This document shows, in pieces, positions 1-11,144 of a stretch of 64,000 bases of DNA. Every line of letters begins with the position of its first letter. Positions within the stretch are counted from its first letter, which is position 1. Where the stretch lies: positions 58,650,501-58,714,500 of the forward strand of contig CM077596.1 of assembly GCA_039654915.1 (NCBI GenBank), given 5' to 3'. The notes under the pieces are model-generated. The model saw only the letters and a list, made by a program, of their open reading frames with translations. It had not been told where the DNA came from and ran no database searches. The stretch is from Aquilaria yunnanensis. Its lineage: Eukaryota; Streptophyta; Magnoliopsida; Malvales; Thymelaeaceae. A program made the position numbers and the translations under genes.

Positions 1-937
1 AGGGTTCATAATACCGCAGGTGATACAACACTCTTTCCATGCTCATCACGATTTGACCATATGCCATGGAAGCTTGAGCCACGAAAAGCAATGCTACGCT
101 TGCATGTTACCGGTTTTAGGTTCACCATTTTACAGATGCTCAGAGCCAGATTGTGAATTTTTTCTCGACCAGGAATGTGCTTTATTTCTACTACTAGAGC
201 ACAAGCATTGGGATCACTTTCACATGCTCACCCTTTCTTGGTACAACACTTTTATTTGTGGTGCTTGCAAGTATCAGAGCAATGGCTTCTTCTACGGCTG
301 CCACCAATGCGGTGGCTGCATCTGTCTTCGTTGCAATAAGATTCAGCAGAAATTCGAGCTCCTAGACAACCACATTCATAAGCACTCATTGTTCTTGGAC
401 CACGACTATGTCGGCCATTGCAGCGCCTGCGGAAATCCTTGTGGCCAAAGTAGTGTTGGTAGCCCTCTTCATTTCTATGCTTTTAGGTGCGAGAAGGGGG
501 GCTGTGACTTCGTTGTGGATTGCCCCTGCCTAACGTTGCCCAAGATAACCTCGCACATGACCCACCCTGACCACCCGCTCACACTCACTTTCCAAGATGA
601 CGAGGGTGAGCCCCGTCGATGCATATGCGATATATGTGGAAAAGGCAGGGAACCGAAGCACTGGTTTTACAGTTGCAAGGAATGTGAATCTAAGCCATCC
701 GAATTCAAGGCGCATCCGAAGTGTGTTCTTGGCAAGCATCCGTTTATCAGAGTTGGTGAGGACTTCACAAGTGAGGCTCACACACACACCCTCGAGACTT
801 TTCGGCCCGACAATTGTTACCCCGAGTGTGATGCATGTGAAGACTGCATCGAAGATGTGGCTCTCAAATGCAAAGAGCCAGATTGCAAGTACATCGTGCA
901 CTGGGAATGCAGGGAAAAGGTTAAAATTGTAAATTGA
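1..937 (+). CDS. DC1 (Cys/His-rich C1) domain protein, 3' part
   Basis: The frame is open from base 2 and runs to the TGA at 935-937. There is no convincing ATG near the left edge (the codon at 20 is GTG), so the gene starts upstream of the window. The visible ~311 residues are built almost wholly of repeated Cys/His modules of the plant DC1 type: CYAC, CGAC, CSAC, CDIC and CDAC pairs, each followed by a second Cys pair, and His-rich stretches such as HFHMLTL and HPDHPLTL that begin modules. I count at least four modules. DC1 proteins are plant-specific zinc-binding proteins, usually intronless, often linked to stress, defence or hormone responses; the biochemical role of this one is not known. 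No signal peptide or membrane segment is seen in the visible part. The family call is secure; the full length is unknown. Confidence 0.9.
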   Translation, partial: GFIIPQVIQHSFHAHHDLTICHGSLSHEKQCYACMLPVLGSPFYRCSEPDCEFFLDQECALFLLLEHKHWDHFHMLTLSWYNTFICGACKYQSNGFFYGCHQCGGCICLRCNKIQQKFELLDNHIHKHSLFLDHDYVGHCSACGNPCGQSSVGSPLHFYAFRCEKGGCDFVVDCPCLTLPKITSHMTHPDHPLTLTFQDDEGEPRRCICDICGKGREPKHWFYSCKECESKPSEFKAHPKCVLGKHPFIRVGEDFTSEAHTHTLETFRPDNCYPECDACEDCIEDVALKCKEPDCKYIVHWECREKVKIVN

Positions 938-1748
938 GCCAATTTGGTACGTGGACGGACCCAACCTGGTGTGAAATAAGAATGAAATCTTTGTAACAAA
1001 AATGACTTAAGAAGCTCCAATTTCAATTGCTGAACATGACCCCCCCTCGCCTACCGCACAAAATTAATCTTGGATGAACCAAAAAGGGAATTACTTTATT
1101 TCTTCTAAGGCTTCGAGATTTGAGACAAGTGACAGTAGCAAGCTCTTCTCTTATGATTTGTTGTTGACTGGCCGACCATTTGCTTGCAAGCTTTAGCATC
1201 ATATGACAGATGAAACCTGTTTAGTTCCTCACTCCGAATCTGCAGAGATCATTTTGTGCAATATTAAAATGAATTTTTTTCTTTTCTTATGGTTAGCCAA
1301 CTTGGACTGTTGAACATAAGGTAAAAATGGTTAAAGTGTCCTACGTTCTATAGTTGCGAGACTAGATTAAACCAAATCAAAGTTTAGAGATTCTTTAAAG
1401 CGAGTCAATCAAGTTTGAGGGACCAAAAGTGATTTAGGTCTTTAGAATAAGGACCTATGAGTGCAGTTCACGCCTGTGATTGGGGTTGAAACCGTTGACC
1501 GTTGAACCCTCTCGCTTAACTGTGTTCGTCTGGCAGTGCTCATCTGCTTCGTCTTCCCAGAACACGACCTACAGTTACAGTTCAAGCTATCGCTTCAGTC
1601 ACCTAAGTAGATGTAGCAGCCCTGGTTTCCTCAACTTGAGCTAGTCGGATGCTTTTCTTTTCACTACCCATTTCTTTCTCGTCCCTAAGAAAATCAAAGT
1701 TCTGCACAAAAAATCGATCAGTGCTTCGAATTCTGAAGAAATCAGAAC
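938..1748. other. Intergenic region upstream of the DUF4220 gene
   Basis: No coding region. Bases about 1089-1280 recur twice near 13 kb: 1129-1280 resembles 13181-13330, and 1089-1172 resembles 13771-13855. This marks the left flank of a duplicated locus. The promoter of the gene at 1749 must lie here, but I see no clear TATA box. Confidence 0.6.
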
Positions 1749-4253
1749 ATGTTCGATAACATATCCGTGCGGATCAGAGATACGTGGCAGAAATGGAACA
1801 TCAGAGGAGTGATTCTCTTCAGCCTCTCGCTTCAAACGTTTCTGGTTTTTTTCGCACCCAGCCGCAAATTTACCAGGACTAACCTCGTCATCGGCCTCAT
1901 CTGGTCCGCCTACCTCCTTGCCGACTGGGCCGCCAACTTCTCCATCGGCCAAATCTCTACCACTCAGAAGCTCCAAGACGCCGTTGAACCCGCACCGTCA
2001 CCTGAGCATTCCCACTGGCCCCCACCCCCCGCGGCGCGAGCCGCCTTAGACAGCCATCTGATGGCCTTCTGGGCTCCCTTCGTGCTTCTTCACTCCGGTG
2101 GTCCTGACACCATTACCGCCTTTGCTCTCGAGGACAATGCCCTCTGGCGGAGGCATCTCTTTCAGATGGTGTCTCAACTCGTGTCCTCTCTCTATGTCTT
2201 AATGCAATCCCTTCCCGAGAGCACCGTCTACATCCCCACGGCCTTAGTTTTTCTTGCAGGAATCATCAAGTACTCGGAACGAATTTGGGCATTGTACAAT
2301 TCGAGTTTGGACAAGTTCCGAGATTCCATGCTCAAAAAACCTGATCCGGGTCCTAATTACGCCAAGCTCATGGAAGAATACGCTTCCAAGATCGACTCAA
2401 ATCTTCCCACCAGGATCATTTACATATCCGAGACCGACAAGGAGTTCAAGTCAAGTGCTTTGGCAGAGAGGAAAGGTAATCGCTTGGATGAGTCCGAGGT
2501 AGTCCAACATGCTTTCTACTTCTTCAACATCTTCAAGGGTCTTCTGGTTGACCGCATCTTTAGCTTCCGGGAGCGCGACGAGAGCAGGGCATTCTTCATT
2601 GGTGGAGACCAGAAGGGCACTGGATTGGAAGCTGAGGATGCACTGAGAGTGATTGAGGTGGAGCTCAATTTCATTTATGAGGTTTTCTACACCAAGGTAA
2701 GAGCTATTCAGTCTGTAGCTGGATACATTTTCCGGTTCTTTGCTGTTGCTTTGATTGTGGCTGCATATGTACACTTCCATTTCATAGTGAGGAAGGACCA
2801 CTTTGATCCTTTAAATGAGGGTGTCACCTATGCTCTGCTACTTGGCGCTGTGGCACTTGAGGGAGTAGCTCTCTGCATGCTCTTTTTCTCTGATTGGACA
2901 TTTGCATCGCTGAAGAAACTTGGTTCGGACTCTGGACTCAAGAAGACCTCCATTATGGCCAAGGTCAAACGCTTTTTGGCAGCAATCATCATTTGTTTCT
3001 TGTCTTTTAAGAAGTCCCGGTGGCGCACTTACAAACAGAAAGTATCTATGAATGATACCAACTTTGATGTGGTGTGGAGTGTGATGGTGGTGCCAGTTCT
3101 ATTTGGCAGATGGTCTGGATCTGTTCCAACATACAACGTGATAGGATGCTGCTTGGGAAGTAGTCTGAAGAGGATGCTTCCAATGAAGAGTTGGTTCAGG
3201 ATTTTGCTTGACAAAATCATTGCTTGCTTGTGTCTTAAGCAAGTTTTCCATTTTATTGCGTCGGTTGTTGGTAGCATCATTAAGCCAATCGGTAGTATAA
3301 TAGGTCAAATTGTGGACTGGATTGCTACTAAGTTCAGGGATTGTCTTGGACCCCCCAAGTCCTCTACACCTATAGGTGAAAGAATTGTTCAAGCCATTGG
3401 GCTTGAGGAGTTTTTCAATCAAATGCTATATGTGTCTTGCAAGCCATTCACAAAGGATTTATGGCAGTTCATCTTCAATGAGCTCAAAAAGAAATCCAAG
3501 GACGCAGATGACTCAGAAATTGCTAGGAGCATATATTCTGCAAGAGGGGATTGGGTCCTCAGGGACACAAAATTCACAAAATTTAGCGATAAGCTCAATA
3601 AGCTGATGCGTTATGTGACTGATGTTCCATATGATGAGAGCGTGCTTTTGTGGCATGTTGCTACTGAAATCTGCTACCACACAGAAACGCACAATGTCAG
3701 GACCCCAGAAGAGTACAAACACCGCGAGTACAGCAAGCTTCTCTCGGACTACATGTTATATCTCATAGTAACACAGGAGTCGAAAATGATGTCCGCTGTT
3801 GCAGGGATTGGGAAAATAAGGTTTCGGGACACTTGTGCTGAGGCCAAGATATTCTTCCGAAGAAGGCATGTTGGATCTAAACAAATAGAAGAGGCTTGCA
3901 GAGAAATCATTTCTGTGAACACGGATGTTGAGCCTAGTGCAGTTAAGGGAGACGAGAGCAAGTCGGTTTTGTTCGAAGCAAGCAGGCTAGCGAAATCACT
4001 CAAGGCGCTGGATGAGAATAGGAGGGCAGGAGAGGAGAACCAGCACAACATGTGGGAGTTGGTTAGCAACGTATGGGTGGAGCTGTTGGCTTATGCAGCA
4101 AGTCACTGTAGAGCAAGTACACATGCTCAGCAGGTTACTCAGGGAGGAGAGCTGATTACTTTTGTTTGGTTACTGATGGCTCATTTTGGTATAGGGGAGC
4201 AGTTCCAGATCAATGTTGGACGTAAAAGAGCAAAATTGGTTGTCCAAAAGTAA
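1749..4253 (+). CDS. DUF4220/DUF594 multi-pass membrane protein
   Basis: An 834-residue intronless frame. The N-terminal ~370 residues match the DUF4220 layout: hydrophobic segments near residues 20-40 and 45-65; the family-typical stretch around 100-135 with FWAPFVLLHSGGPDTITAF and EDNALWRRH; a segment near 160-175 (TALVFLAGIIKYSERIW); and further membrane segments near 325-345 and 360-385. The C-terminal ~200 residues match DUF594, including LLWHVATEICY and, near the end, MWELVSNVWVELLAYAASH and GGELITFVWLLMAHFG. Plant members are usually single-exon and form clusters; their function is unknown. The ATG at 1749 is the first in frame and gives the expected N terminus; the stop is TAA at 4251-4253. 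A decayed paralogue lies at 13846-40761 in the same orientation, so this is the surviving copy of a local duplication. Confidence 0.9.
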   Translation: MFDNISVRIRDTWQKWNIRGVILFSLSLQTFLVFFAPSRKFTRTNLVIGLIWSAYLLADWAANFSIGQISTTQKLQDAVEPAPSPEHSHWPPPPAARAALDSHLMAFWAPFVLLHSGGPDTITAFALEDNALWRRHLFQMVSQLVSSLYVLMQSLPESTVYIPTALVFLAGIIKYSERIWALYNSSLDKFRDSMLKKPDPGPNYAKLMEEYASKIDSNLPTRIIYISETDKEFKSSALAERKGNRLDESEVVQHAFYFFNIFKGLLVDRIFSFRERDESRAFFIGGDQKGTGLEAEDALRVIEVELNFIYEVFYTKVRAIQSVAGYIFRFFAVALIVAAYVHFHFIVRKDHFDPLNEGVTYALLLGAVALEGVALCMLFFSDWTFASLKKLGSDSGLKKTSIMAKVKRFLAAIIICFLSFKKSRWRTYKQKVSMNDTNFDVVWSVMVVPVLFGRWSGSVPTYNVIGCCLGSSLKRMLPMKSWFRILLDKIIACLCLKQVFHFIASVVGSIIKPIGSIIGQIVDWIATKFRDCLGPPKSSTPIGERIVQAIGLEEFFNQMLYVSCKPFTKDLWQFIFNELKKKSKDADDSEIARSIYSARGDWVLRDTKFTKFSDKLNKLMRYVTDVPYDESVLLWHVATEICYHTETHNVRTPEEYKHREYSKLLSDYMLYLIVTQESKMMSAVAGIGKIRFRDTCAEAKIFFRRRHVGSKQIEEACREIISVNTDVEPSAVKGDESKSVLFEASRLAKSLKALDENRRAGEENQHNMWELVSNVWVELLAYAASHCRASTHAQQVTQGGELITFVWLLMAHFGIGEQFQINVGRKRAKLVVQK

Positions 4254-4646
4254 AGGTCGATTAGCACAAACTAATTTCCCAATTTCTTTTTTGAAACTCG
4301 TCTCAAGTTTAGAGGTCTATATCTGCTTGTTTGAAATGCGTATTGGCTATGGTTCTTAATCTGATTTTAACTTGAAAATTGAAATGATTCAAAACGTTAG
4401 CCATGATTTGTAAAGCATACACGAAATAGTAATTTTGTTCATAGACCAAATCATTATTCCAAGATTTCTGAAGCAAAATGTTGAAAAGCCAAAAAAAAAA
4501 ACACACACACACAATTAAGCCTGGTATGGAACTGTTGCCTACTGAAAAAATCTAAAATACAACTACGATAACTTGAACGACTTGATTACTGAAAAAATCT
4601 AAAACACAACTCATGATAACTTGAACGACTTGATCGATAAAATTTA

Positions 4647-6405
4647 GGAAATTTACAAAAACCCCCTAGATGCTTGCCCTAACCTACATTTGCCCCCTGT
4701 TATTTCGAAAAACCTACAATTTTCCCCTCAAACCATCACATTTGTCAGTTTGTCTAATATGCTAGTGGGCCAAATGCTCTAATTGACCAACAATATTTTC
4801 AATTTGTACAAATCAATCACAATATTCATTCCATGCCACGTGCAATTCATTTTCCCTAAATGTATGATATATTTCTAATAATTATTTCATTCCTAAATAA
4901 TTTCTATATTTATAAATTTACTATTAATTTCTAAATCCATAATATATTTCCATGTTTATAAACCAAGTTTACTATTAATTTCCTTTTTAACATATTATTA
5001 TTTTTTAATTAATTCAAATGAAGAAGTGTCATTTTTTAGGACAAATATATTTTAAGTAATTTGATGTATCTGTTGTCACTAATTTGGTAGATTTCTATTC
5101 TCAATACCTTCAATGAATTGAACTATATGATATCCCATTGAGCTAGTTATTTGGGTGGAAGCATGTGAGGGTTTAATTGGTACATGACGACAAATAAAGG
5201 AAGTATAATGTGAACTAATTAGCTTAATTAGTGATACTGGTAATTATAACAAATTTCAAAATAAAAAAAAATTGCTTCTATATATTTATTTTCCACTATG
5301 TGGATTTATTATTAGATTCGGTAAACTCCACCGATTATCTATAAACTATATCTAATGTTGCTTAATCGTTCATAAACTATATTCATTATTACTTAATTGT
5401 CCTATCATTTATCGTACCATTAAAGATGAATGTAAAAGAGATGTCACATTAGTAATTACGTCATTTTTCATGATACATCAACAGTCATATCTTTTTTCCA
5501 TCAATCCTTAACGGCTGTAATGGATAGTCGGACAATTAAGCAAAACTAGATATAATTTAAGGACAATTAAACAACATTTGATAGCTTAGGGACAAATAAG
5601 AAACATTATATATAGTTTATGGATGATTGGTGAAGTTTACCCTATTAGTTTTATTCAATGTTATTCCAAATAATCAATCTCTCTCTCTCTTTTTCTCTTC
5701 TTTGGTGACTGATCTGTAGCTGATAAATTCAATTAGAAGACAACAGAAAACTAACACAAACCAAGAAATTTGTTCATATGATTTTTTCCCACACAAAAGA
5801 CTAATGCATGACTCAATATGATAATTTACAAAGGAAAAGAAGAAAAAATGACAGGATATAGTCATAGGAAAATAAAATTAAAAAAAAAACATGATCTTAG
5901 CAATGAAAAAAAAGCATGATCATACATTATGTGTTGATAAAAATTATAGAATGTGTACATGTCTTTCATATGGTGAGAACTAGTTTTCAAAATAAAATGG
6001 AATTAGCTAAAATATATTTGTCCTAAAAGATTATACTTCTTTATTTGAACTAATGGAAAAATAAACAAGATGTTAAAAATTAAATATTAGTATTAATCAC
6101 AAGCATAAACTTTGTTTTTAAACATGAAAATATATTATAGATTTAGAAATTATTAGTGAATTTATAGACATAGAAATCATTCAGAAATAGAAAATTTATT
6201 AGAAATATATCATACATTTTGGAAAAATGGATTTGAGGTATCATAAGATGAATATTGTGGTTAATTTGCACGATTTGTATATCTTGTTGGGTAATCAGGG
6301 CATTAGGCCCACTAGCATGAAAGACAAGATGACAGATGTAACATTCGTAAGGGACCATATGTGAATTTTACAAAATATGGGGTAAGTGTAGGTTGGGGGT
6401 TTCTA
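4647..6405. mobile_element. MULE-like element with long terminal inverted repeats
   Basis: 1759 bp flanked by a 9-bp target-site duplication, TAAAATTTA at 4638-4646 and TAAAATTCA at 6406-6414 (one mismatch). The ends are inverted copies: the left end runs into AAAAACCCCC and ACCTACATTTGCCCC, and the right end is the reverse complement of a similar stretch. Inverted similarity continues inward for about 400 bp (roughly 4650-5060 against 6000-6405). No transposase frame is present, so it is nonautonomous. The duplicated locus keeps the empty site near 41080, which supports these boundaries. Long TIRs with a 9-bp duplication fit the Mutator superfamily. Confidence 0.75.
5319..5642. mobile_element. 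MITE nested in the MULE-like element
   Basis: A 324-bp element with terminal inverted repeats: left CGGTAAACTCCACC, and right end GGTGAAGTTTACCC, whose reverse complement is GGGTAAACTTCACC. It is flanked by a 9-bp duplication TATTAGATT (5310-5318) and TATTAGTTT (5643-5651), one mismatch. It is noncoding. The 9-bp duplication suggests a Mutator-type MITE. It sits inside the element at 4647-6405 and is therefore the younger insertion. Confidence 0.7.
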
Positions 6406-6414
6406 TAAAATTCA

Positions 6415-6588
6415 ATGGCCATCACATTCAAGTCAAAAAAAGGGCCTATCCACCTCTTTTTGAGTTGGAGGGGAAAGTACCAATTTTCCTACTATTGTTT
6501 GGCTCATGAACCAAAATTTTCAGCAAAGTTTTTGGTGGTATTGATATCATCACTAGAATTATTATTTGGGACTAGAAGTGCTACCAAT
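6415..6588. repeat. Downstream flank shared with the DUF4220 pseudogene locus
   Basis: This stretch resembles 41090-41285, which follows the pseudogene, including a run of TTTTGAGTTGGAGGGGAAA and then TTTTGGTGGTATTGATAT. In the pseudogene locus it continues directly from the gene's 3' flank; here the MULE-like element separates the two. Confidence 0.7.
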
Positions 6589-6596
6589 GCTACAAC

Positions 6597-7149
6597 TAGG
6601 GATATCAATTAGTCAGATTTGGGTTGGATGATGGTATTCTCACATCCTACCCGTGACCTTCAACGCTCTACTCACATCCTACCTATCACCTGTCAAATGG
6701 ACAATTTTTACATCCATATCCTACCCATTTTTAGACGGGATGGGTCAGGTAAAACCCGTCCATTCACCACACTTCCACAACCATAGTTTTATTGATTTAT
6801 GTCAAATCTAATCTTACATTTGTTATTATAAAAAACATTCATTATACCTTATCTTTTAAAGCAACTCATTCTTGTTTTTAATTCCATATAACTTATGTAT
6901 TATACTTTTATTTTTATCACATAACTAATACTAATATGTTATACACACATGCATGCACACACACACATATATATATGGGTTGGATGTGGGGCAGGTGGCC
7001 CCTAAACCTGCATCCTACCTAAACCCAATGGCTGATGGAAAAGGAAAAACTACATCTGACCAAAACCCGATCAATTACTAAAAAAACCTAATTTATTAGA
7101 TCGGATGCAACCGGATGCTCGTTGGATTGGACATCCATTAACATCCCTA
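6597..7149. mobile_element. hAT-like MITE, right target-site copy displaced by a copia
   Basis: 553 bp, starting TAGGGATATCAAT and ending ATTAACATCCCTA, an inverted pair typical of nonautonomous hAT elements. The left 8-bp flank is GCTACAAC (6589-6596). The matching right flank GCTATAAC is at 11137-11144, beyond the copia at 7151-11132, which inserted one base past the MITE end. When the copia is ignored, the MITE has an 8-bp duplication with one mismatch. Noncoding; contains short AC/AT microsatellites near 6944-6975. Confidence 0.7.
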
Positions 7150-7150
7150 G

Positions 7151-7307
7151 TGAAAAGATTGAATTGGCCGGAATGAATTTCATTGATGTTTAAGATGAGA
7201 TATATATAAAACTTGCTTACTTTTATCACTGCTACAATTAAGGAATACATAAGGAAAACAAATATATATTTACTATTAATACAAATGACTGATTTGACTT
7301 TCCAACA
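7151..7307 (-). repeat. 3' LTR of the minus-strand copia
   Basis: Begins TGAAAAGATTG and ends CCAACA on the plus strand. It is followed at 7308-7320 by CTCCTCCTCAA, which on the minus strand is a polypurine tract. It matches 10956-11132 except that the latter has an extra ~20 bp near its left end. Confidence 0.85.
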
Positions 7308-7767
7308 CTCCTCCTCAAGTTAGAGAGTAGATATCCTGCACTCCCAACTTGTGAACCATAGGCATGAAAACTTCTTTCTTCAAAGGTTTGGTTAGAATAT
7401 TTGCCAATTGATGACCAGCATTCACAAACTTTGTAGCTACAGAACCATATTGGATCTTGTCCCTGATGTAGTGGCAATCCATCTCAATGTGTCTAGTTCA
7501 CTAATGGAAAACTAGGTTGGCTGCAATGTGTAAAGCAGCATTGTTATCGCAATATAATGTGGCAGGTTCATTATGGACAAGTCCCAAGTCTCCTAATAGG
7601 TATCGAAGCCATGTTAACTCACAATAAGCTCCAATCATTGCACGAAACTTAGCCTTGCATGAAGAAAGTGACATTGTTTTCTATCATTTTGATCTCTAAG
7701 ATATCAATGAAGGTCCAAGAAAAACACAATATCCCATAGTAAACCTTCTAATGAGTGAACATCCTGC

Positions 7768-8759
7768 CTAATCAGAATCATAATACACACGTAATTTGAA
7801 ATCACTATTTGAGAAGAACAATAAACCTCTGCCAGGTGCACCTTTCAAATATTGGACAACTAGAAGAGCTACCTCCATATGAAGTTTATAAGGTTGGTGC
7901 ATAAACCTACTCAAGACATGTACAGAATATGTGATATTTAGCCTTGAAACCGTCAAGTGTATTAATCGACCAACTAATTTTCTGTAACGGCTTGGATCTT
8001 TGAGCAAATCACTCTCGTTTGACAACTTCAACCTTTCTCCATAGGAGTATCAATGGGAGTCGTGCCCAACAACCCTGTATCTTTAATCATTTGTAGTGCA
8101 TACTTCCGTTGGGAGATAAAAATCCCACTTTTAGAAGTTGAAATTTCAATTTCCAGAAAATACTTTAATTCATTAAGATCCTTTAGATGAAAATTACTAT
8201 GCGAAAACTTTTTAACATCAGTAATACTTCCAGGATCATTTCTAATAATTAGGATGTCATCAACATATATCAAAAGAGCTGTAAAAGACTTATCTCGTCT
8301 CCTGGTGAATAATGAGTTGTCAGCTTTAGATTGCACATAACCAGCTGATCGGATGGCTTCTGAGAATTTTGCAAACCACTGGCATAAGGCTTGCTTCAGG
8401 CCATAGAGTGATTTATGTAGAAAACAAACCAGATGTTCCTCCCCCTATCTCTAAAACCCTGTTAGAGGAGACATATATATTTCTTCATGAAGATCTCCAT
8501 GAAGGAATGCAATGTTGGCGTCTAACTGGTGGGGGGGCCAACCTTTAGCAGCTGCCAAGGCAAGCAAATAACGGACAGAAATGATCTTGGCAGTGGGAGA
8601 GAATGTGCTTTGATAATTAACACCTTCTAATTGAGTGAATCCTTTAGCCATTAATTGGGCTTTATATTTCTTAATGGAACCATTAGACTTGTGCTTAATT
8701 TTATAGACCCAATGATAGTCTTTTACCAGCCGGAAAAGGGGTGAAAGTCCATGTACCAT
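7768..8759 (-). pseudogene. Copia reverse transcriptase region, broken
   Basis: Three minus-strand frames cover the reverse transcriptase. 8451-8759 has the conserved start of the domain (WVYKIKHKSNGSIKKYKA, KGFTQLEGVNY, HQLDANIAFLHGDL). 8028-8336 has the catalytic YVDDILI motif and FLEIEIS. 7768-8031 has the downstream thumb region (DPSRYRKLVGRLIHLT). The pieces are separated by stops and frameshifts, so no full polyprotein can be made. RNase H remnants continue to about 7320. Confidence 0.85.
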
Positions 8760-8999
8760 TAGCCTCGAGCGCCTCCAGTTCTAATTACATCGTTGCCTGC
8801 CATTCAGGATGAGCGGCAGCTTCGGTGTAGGATTGTGGTTCTGCAGCTTGGCTAACATGAGCTATGAAAGATTTGTGCTCAGGCTTGTATCGATAATAAG
8901 ATATATAATTGGAAAACAAATATTGAGTGCCTTTATTTGGACCTAAAAACAAAGAATTTTATTGGTCGAAGCTACCATGCATGACCTGAAAGCAAACAT

Positions 9000-10700
9000 A
9001 ATCCTGTAATTTTACCAGTGGATTATGCGGGCGACTAGAGTGATGAAGAGGCAAGGGTAAGGGTGGTGATGGTGGACTAGGAAGGACAATGGATGGGTTA
9101 AACAGACGTGATAATGACAATATCGGTGATTTTGGTTCGGGAATTGTGGATTCTAGGATTTCTAATGAAGGTGCAGGAACATCTTTGGGATGGCGAATGT
9201 AGGTTTTAAGAGGAGCTAGAGTTGGGTTGGTGGCGATTGTCTTATTATCAACTCAAGATGGATTGGAATTGTTTGGAGTGACAAGGTAGTGATCAGAAGA
9301 CACATTTGCCTTAAAGAAAAGATAAGGTATAGGGTTGTTTGGTTGGTACTGACCAGAAGGAAAAGTCTGAATTGTATTATATGAAAAAATATGTTCATCA
9401 AATTTCACATCTTGACTAGCAAAAACCTTATAAGTGGAAAGATCATAAAGTTTATAAGCCTTTTGACCGATAAGATAACCGATGGAAATACATTTTTTAG
9501 CACAACTATCAAATTTATTGGAAAGGTAGACATTGATAGCATAGGCTAAACAACATAAAACTTGAAAATGTGAAAATGATGGTCATTTAGAGAAAAGACG
9601 CTTAAAAGGAGTTTTGAAAAAGAGAATGGGTGTGGGCAACCTATTAATACTATGCATAGCAGTGAGAACACATTCTCCTTAAAATTTTGAGGGAAGATTA
9701 GCACGCATTTTTAAGGCCCGTGCAATTTCAAGAATGTGATGATATTTTTGCTCTACAACCCCATTTTGTTAAGGTGTATAAATGCAAGAGTGTTGAAAAA
9801 TTACTCATTTTTCATTGAAAAAATTTTACAATGAAATGAATTCTCCACCATTATCGGTACGAATATTTTTTATGCAAGAAGAAAATTGGGTGGAAACAAA
9901 GGAAAAGAAATTTTTTAATAAAGATTATGTCTCATGCTTGTGACGCATAAAAAAACCCAAGTAAACCGTGAAAAATCATCATCAATTGTAAGAAAATACT
10001 AAGCACAAAAAAGAGATGGATACTTATAAGGACTCCAAATATCACAATGAATAAGATCAAAAGGTTTGGCATATGAAATAGAGCTAAAACCAAAAGGTAG
10101 ACGAGTTTGCTTAGCTAAAGGACAAATAGGACAAGCATTATTAGGCTAAACTGAAAAATTTAAGAAGTTCTTGGCAATGAATTTTAAAGGTAAATGAGAA
10201 ACATAACCTAAACGGCTGTGCCAAAGATCAATAGGTGAGATTATGATATTACAGGGCAGTCGATGATTTGGCGATGAATGGGAATCGGTTAAGGTTTTTT
10301 TCATCGCCAATGCTACCAAATAGTAGAGGCTATCGCGCTATTTACCCAAACCAATCATCTTCGTCATAGCCAGGTCCTACAAAATACACTAGTCCAGGAA
10401 AAAGGTCACTAAGCAATTTAATTCATGTGTAAGTCGACTAACAAATATCGAATCAACTTTGATAGTTTGAACACATAACACTTTATGCAAATGATATTTA
10501 GAATTCAAAGGCAAAGATCCAGTAGAAATAATTGAAGTCTTTTCTCCATTTGGCAGCAGTACAAGAGGTAGTGAATGACCATTGCTTCCATATATAATAT
10601 TATCTGATGAAGACACAATATGATCTGTTGTGTTGCTGTTGATGATCCATCAATCTGACTGAATTTTAGATAGATTTAGGATACTTTGCACAATATGTAT
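9000..10700 (-). pseudogene. Copia protease and integrase remnants
   Basis: Minus-strand remnants ordered protease then integrase. Around 10389-10690 the frame has a degenerate aspartic protease start (WII, then a degraded triad) followed by a region typical of copia between protease and integrase, ending in NCLVTFFLD. From about 10370 down to 9400 scattered integrase similarity remains in several frames with many stops. No intact domain. Confidence 0.65.
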
Positions 10701-10943
10701 CTGAAAGCCACATTTGACAGATGAGACTTCAACAGGTAGACTGAGCTCGGCATTGACCATCTTTAATCATGAAAATCTAGAGAACAGTAATGGAGATGGA
10801 TCCAGAAGAATAGCAAAGCTTGACGGTGGCAATGATAGTAAGATGGATGAAGATGAAATCCAATCTTGAGAGAGGGAAAGATGAAAAAAGATGCACACGA
10901 GAAAGAATAGTGCAACGAAAAAATGACTGAGGATCTTAGTCCT

Positions 10944-10955
10944 GCTCTGATACCA
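10944..10955 (-). other. Primer binding site of the minus-strand copia
   Basis: The minus strand reads TGGTATCAGAGC directly beside the LTR end at 10956, the standard initiator Met tRNA primer site of plant copia elements. Confidence 0.88.
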
Positions 10956-11132
10956 TGAAAAGATTGAAAAGATGAAAGAAAGATTGAATTGGCTGGAATG
11001 AATTTTATTGATGTTTGAGATGAGATATATATACAACTTACTTACTTCTATCACTGCTACAATCAAGGCATACATAAGGAAAACAAATATATATTTACTA
11101 TTAATACAAATGACATATTTGACTTTCTAACA
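10956..11132 (-). repeat. 5' LTR of the minus-strand copia
   Basis: 177 bp starting TGAAAAG and ending CTAACA on the plus strand, so TG...CA on both strands. It is followed by CCTAG, the copy of the 5-bp flank at 7146-7150. Confidence 0.85.
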
Positions 11133-11144
11133 CCTAGCTATAAC

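Larger units (their letters stand above)
7151..11132 (-). mobile_element. Ty1/copia retrotransposon, degenerate, minus strand
   Basis: Bounded by similar terminal repeats, 157 bp at left and 177 bp at right, and flanked by a 5-bp duplication CCTAG (7146-7150 and 11133-11137). On the minus strand it reads 5' LTR, a primer site complementary to initiator Met tRNA (10944-10955), protease remnant, integrase remnant, reverse transcriptase and RNase H, then a purine-rich tract beside the left LTR. It is only 4.0 kb long: between the primer site and the protease there are under 300 bp, so nearly all of gag is missing. Pol is broken by stops and frameshifts. Confidence 0.88.
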
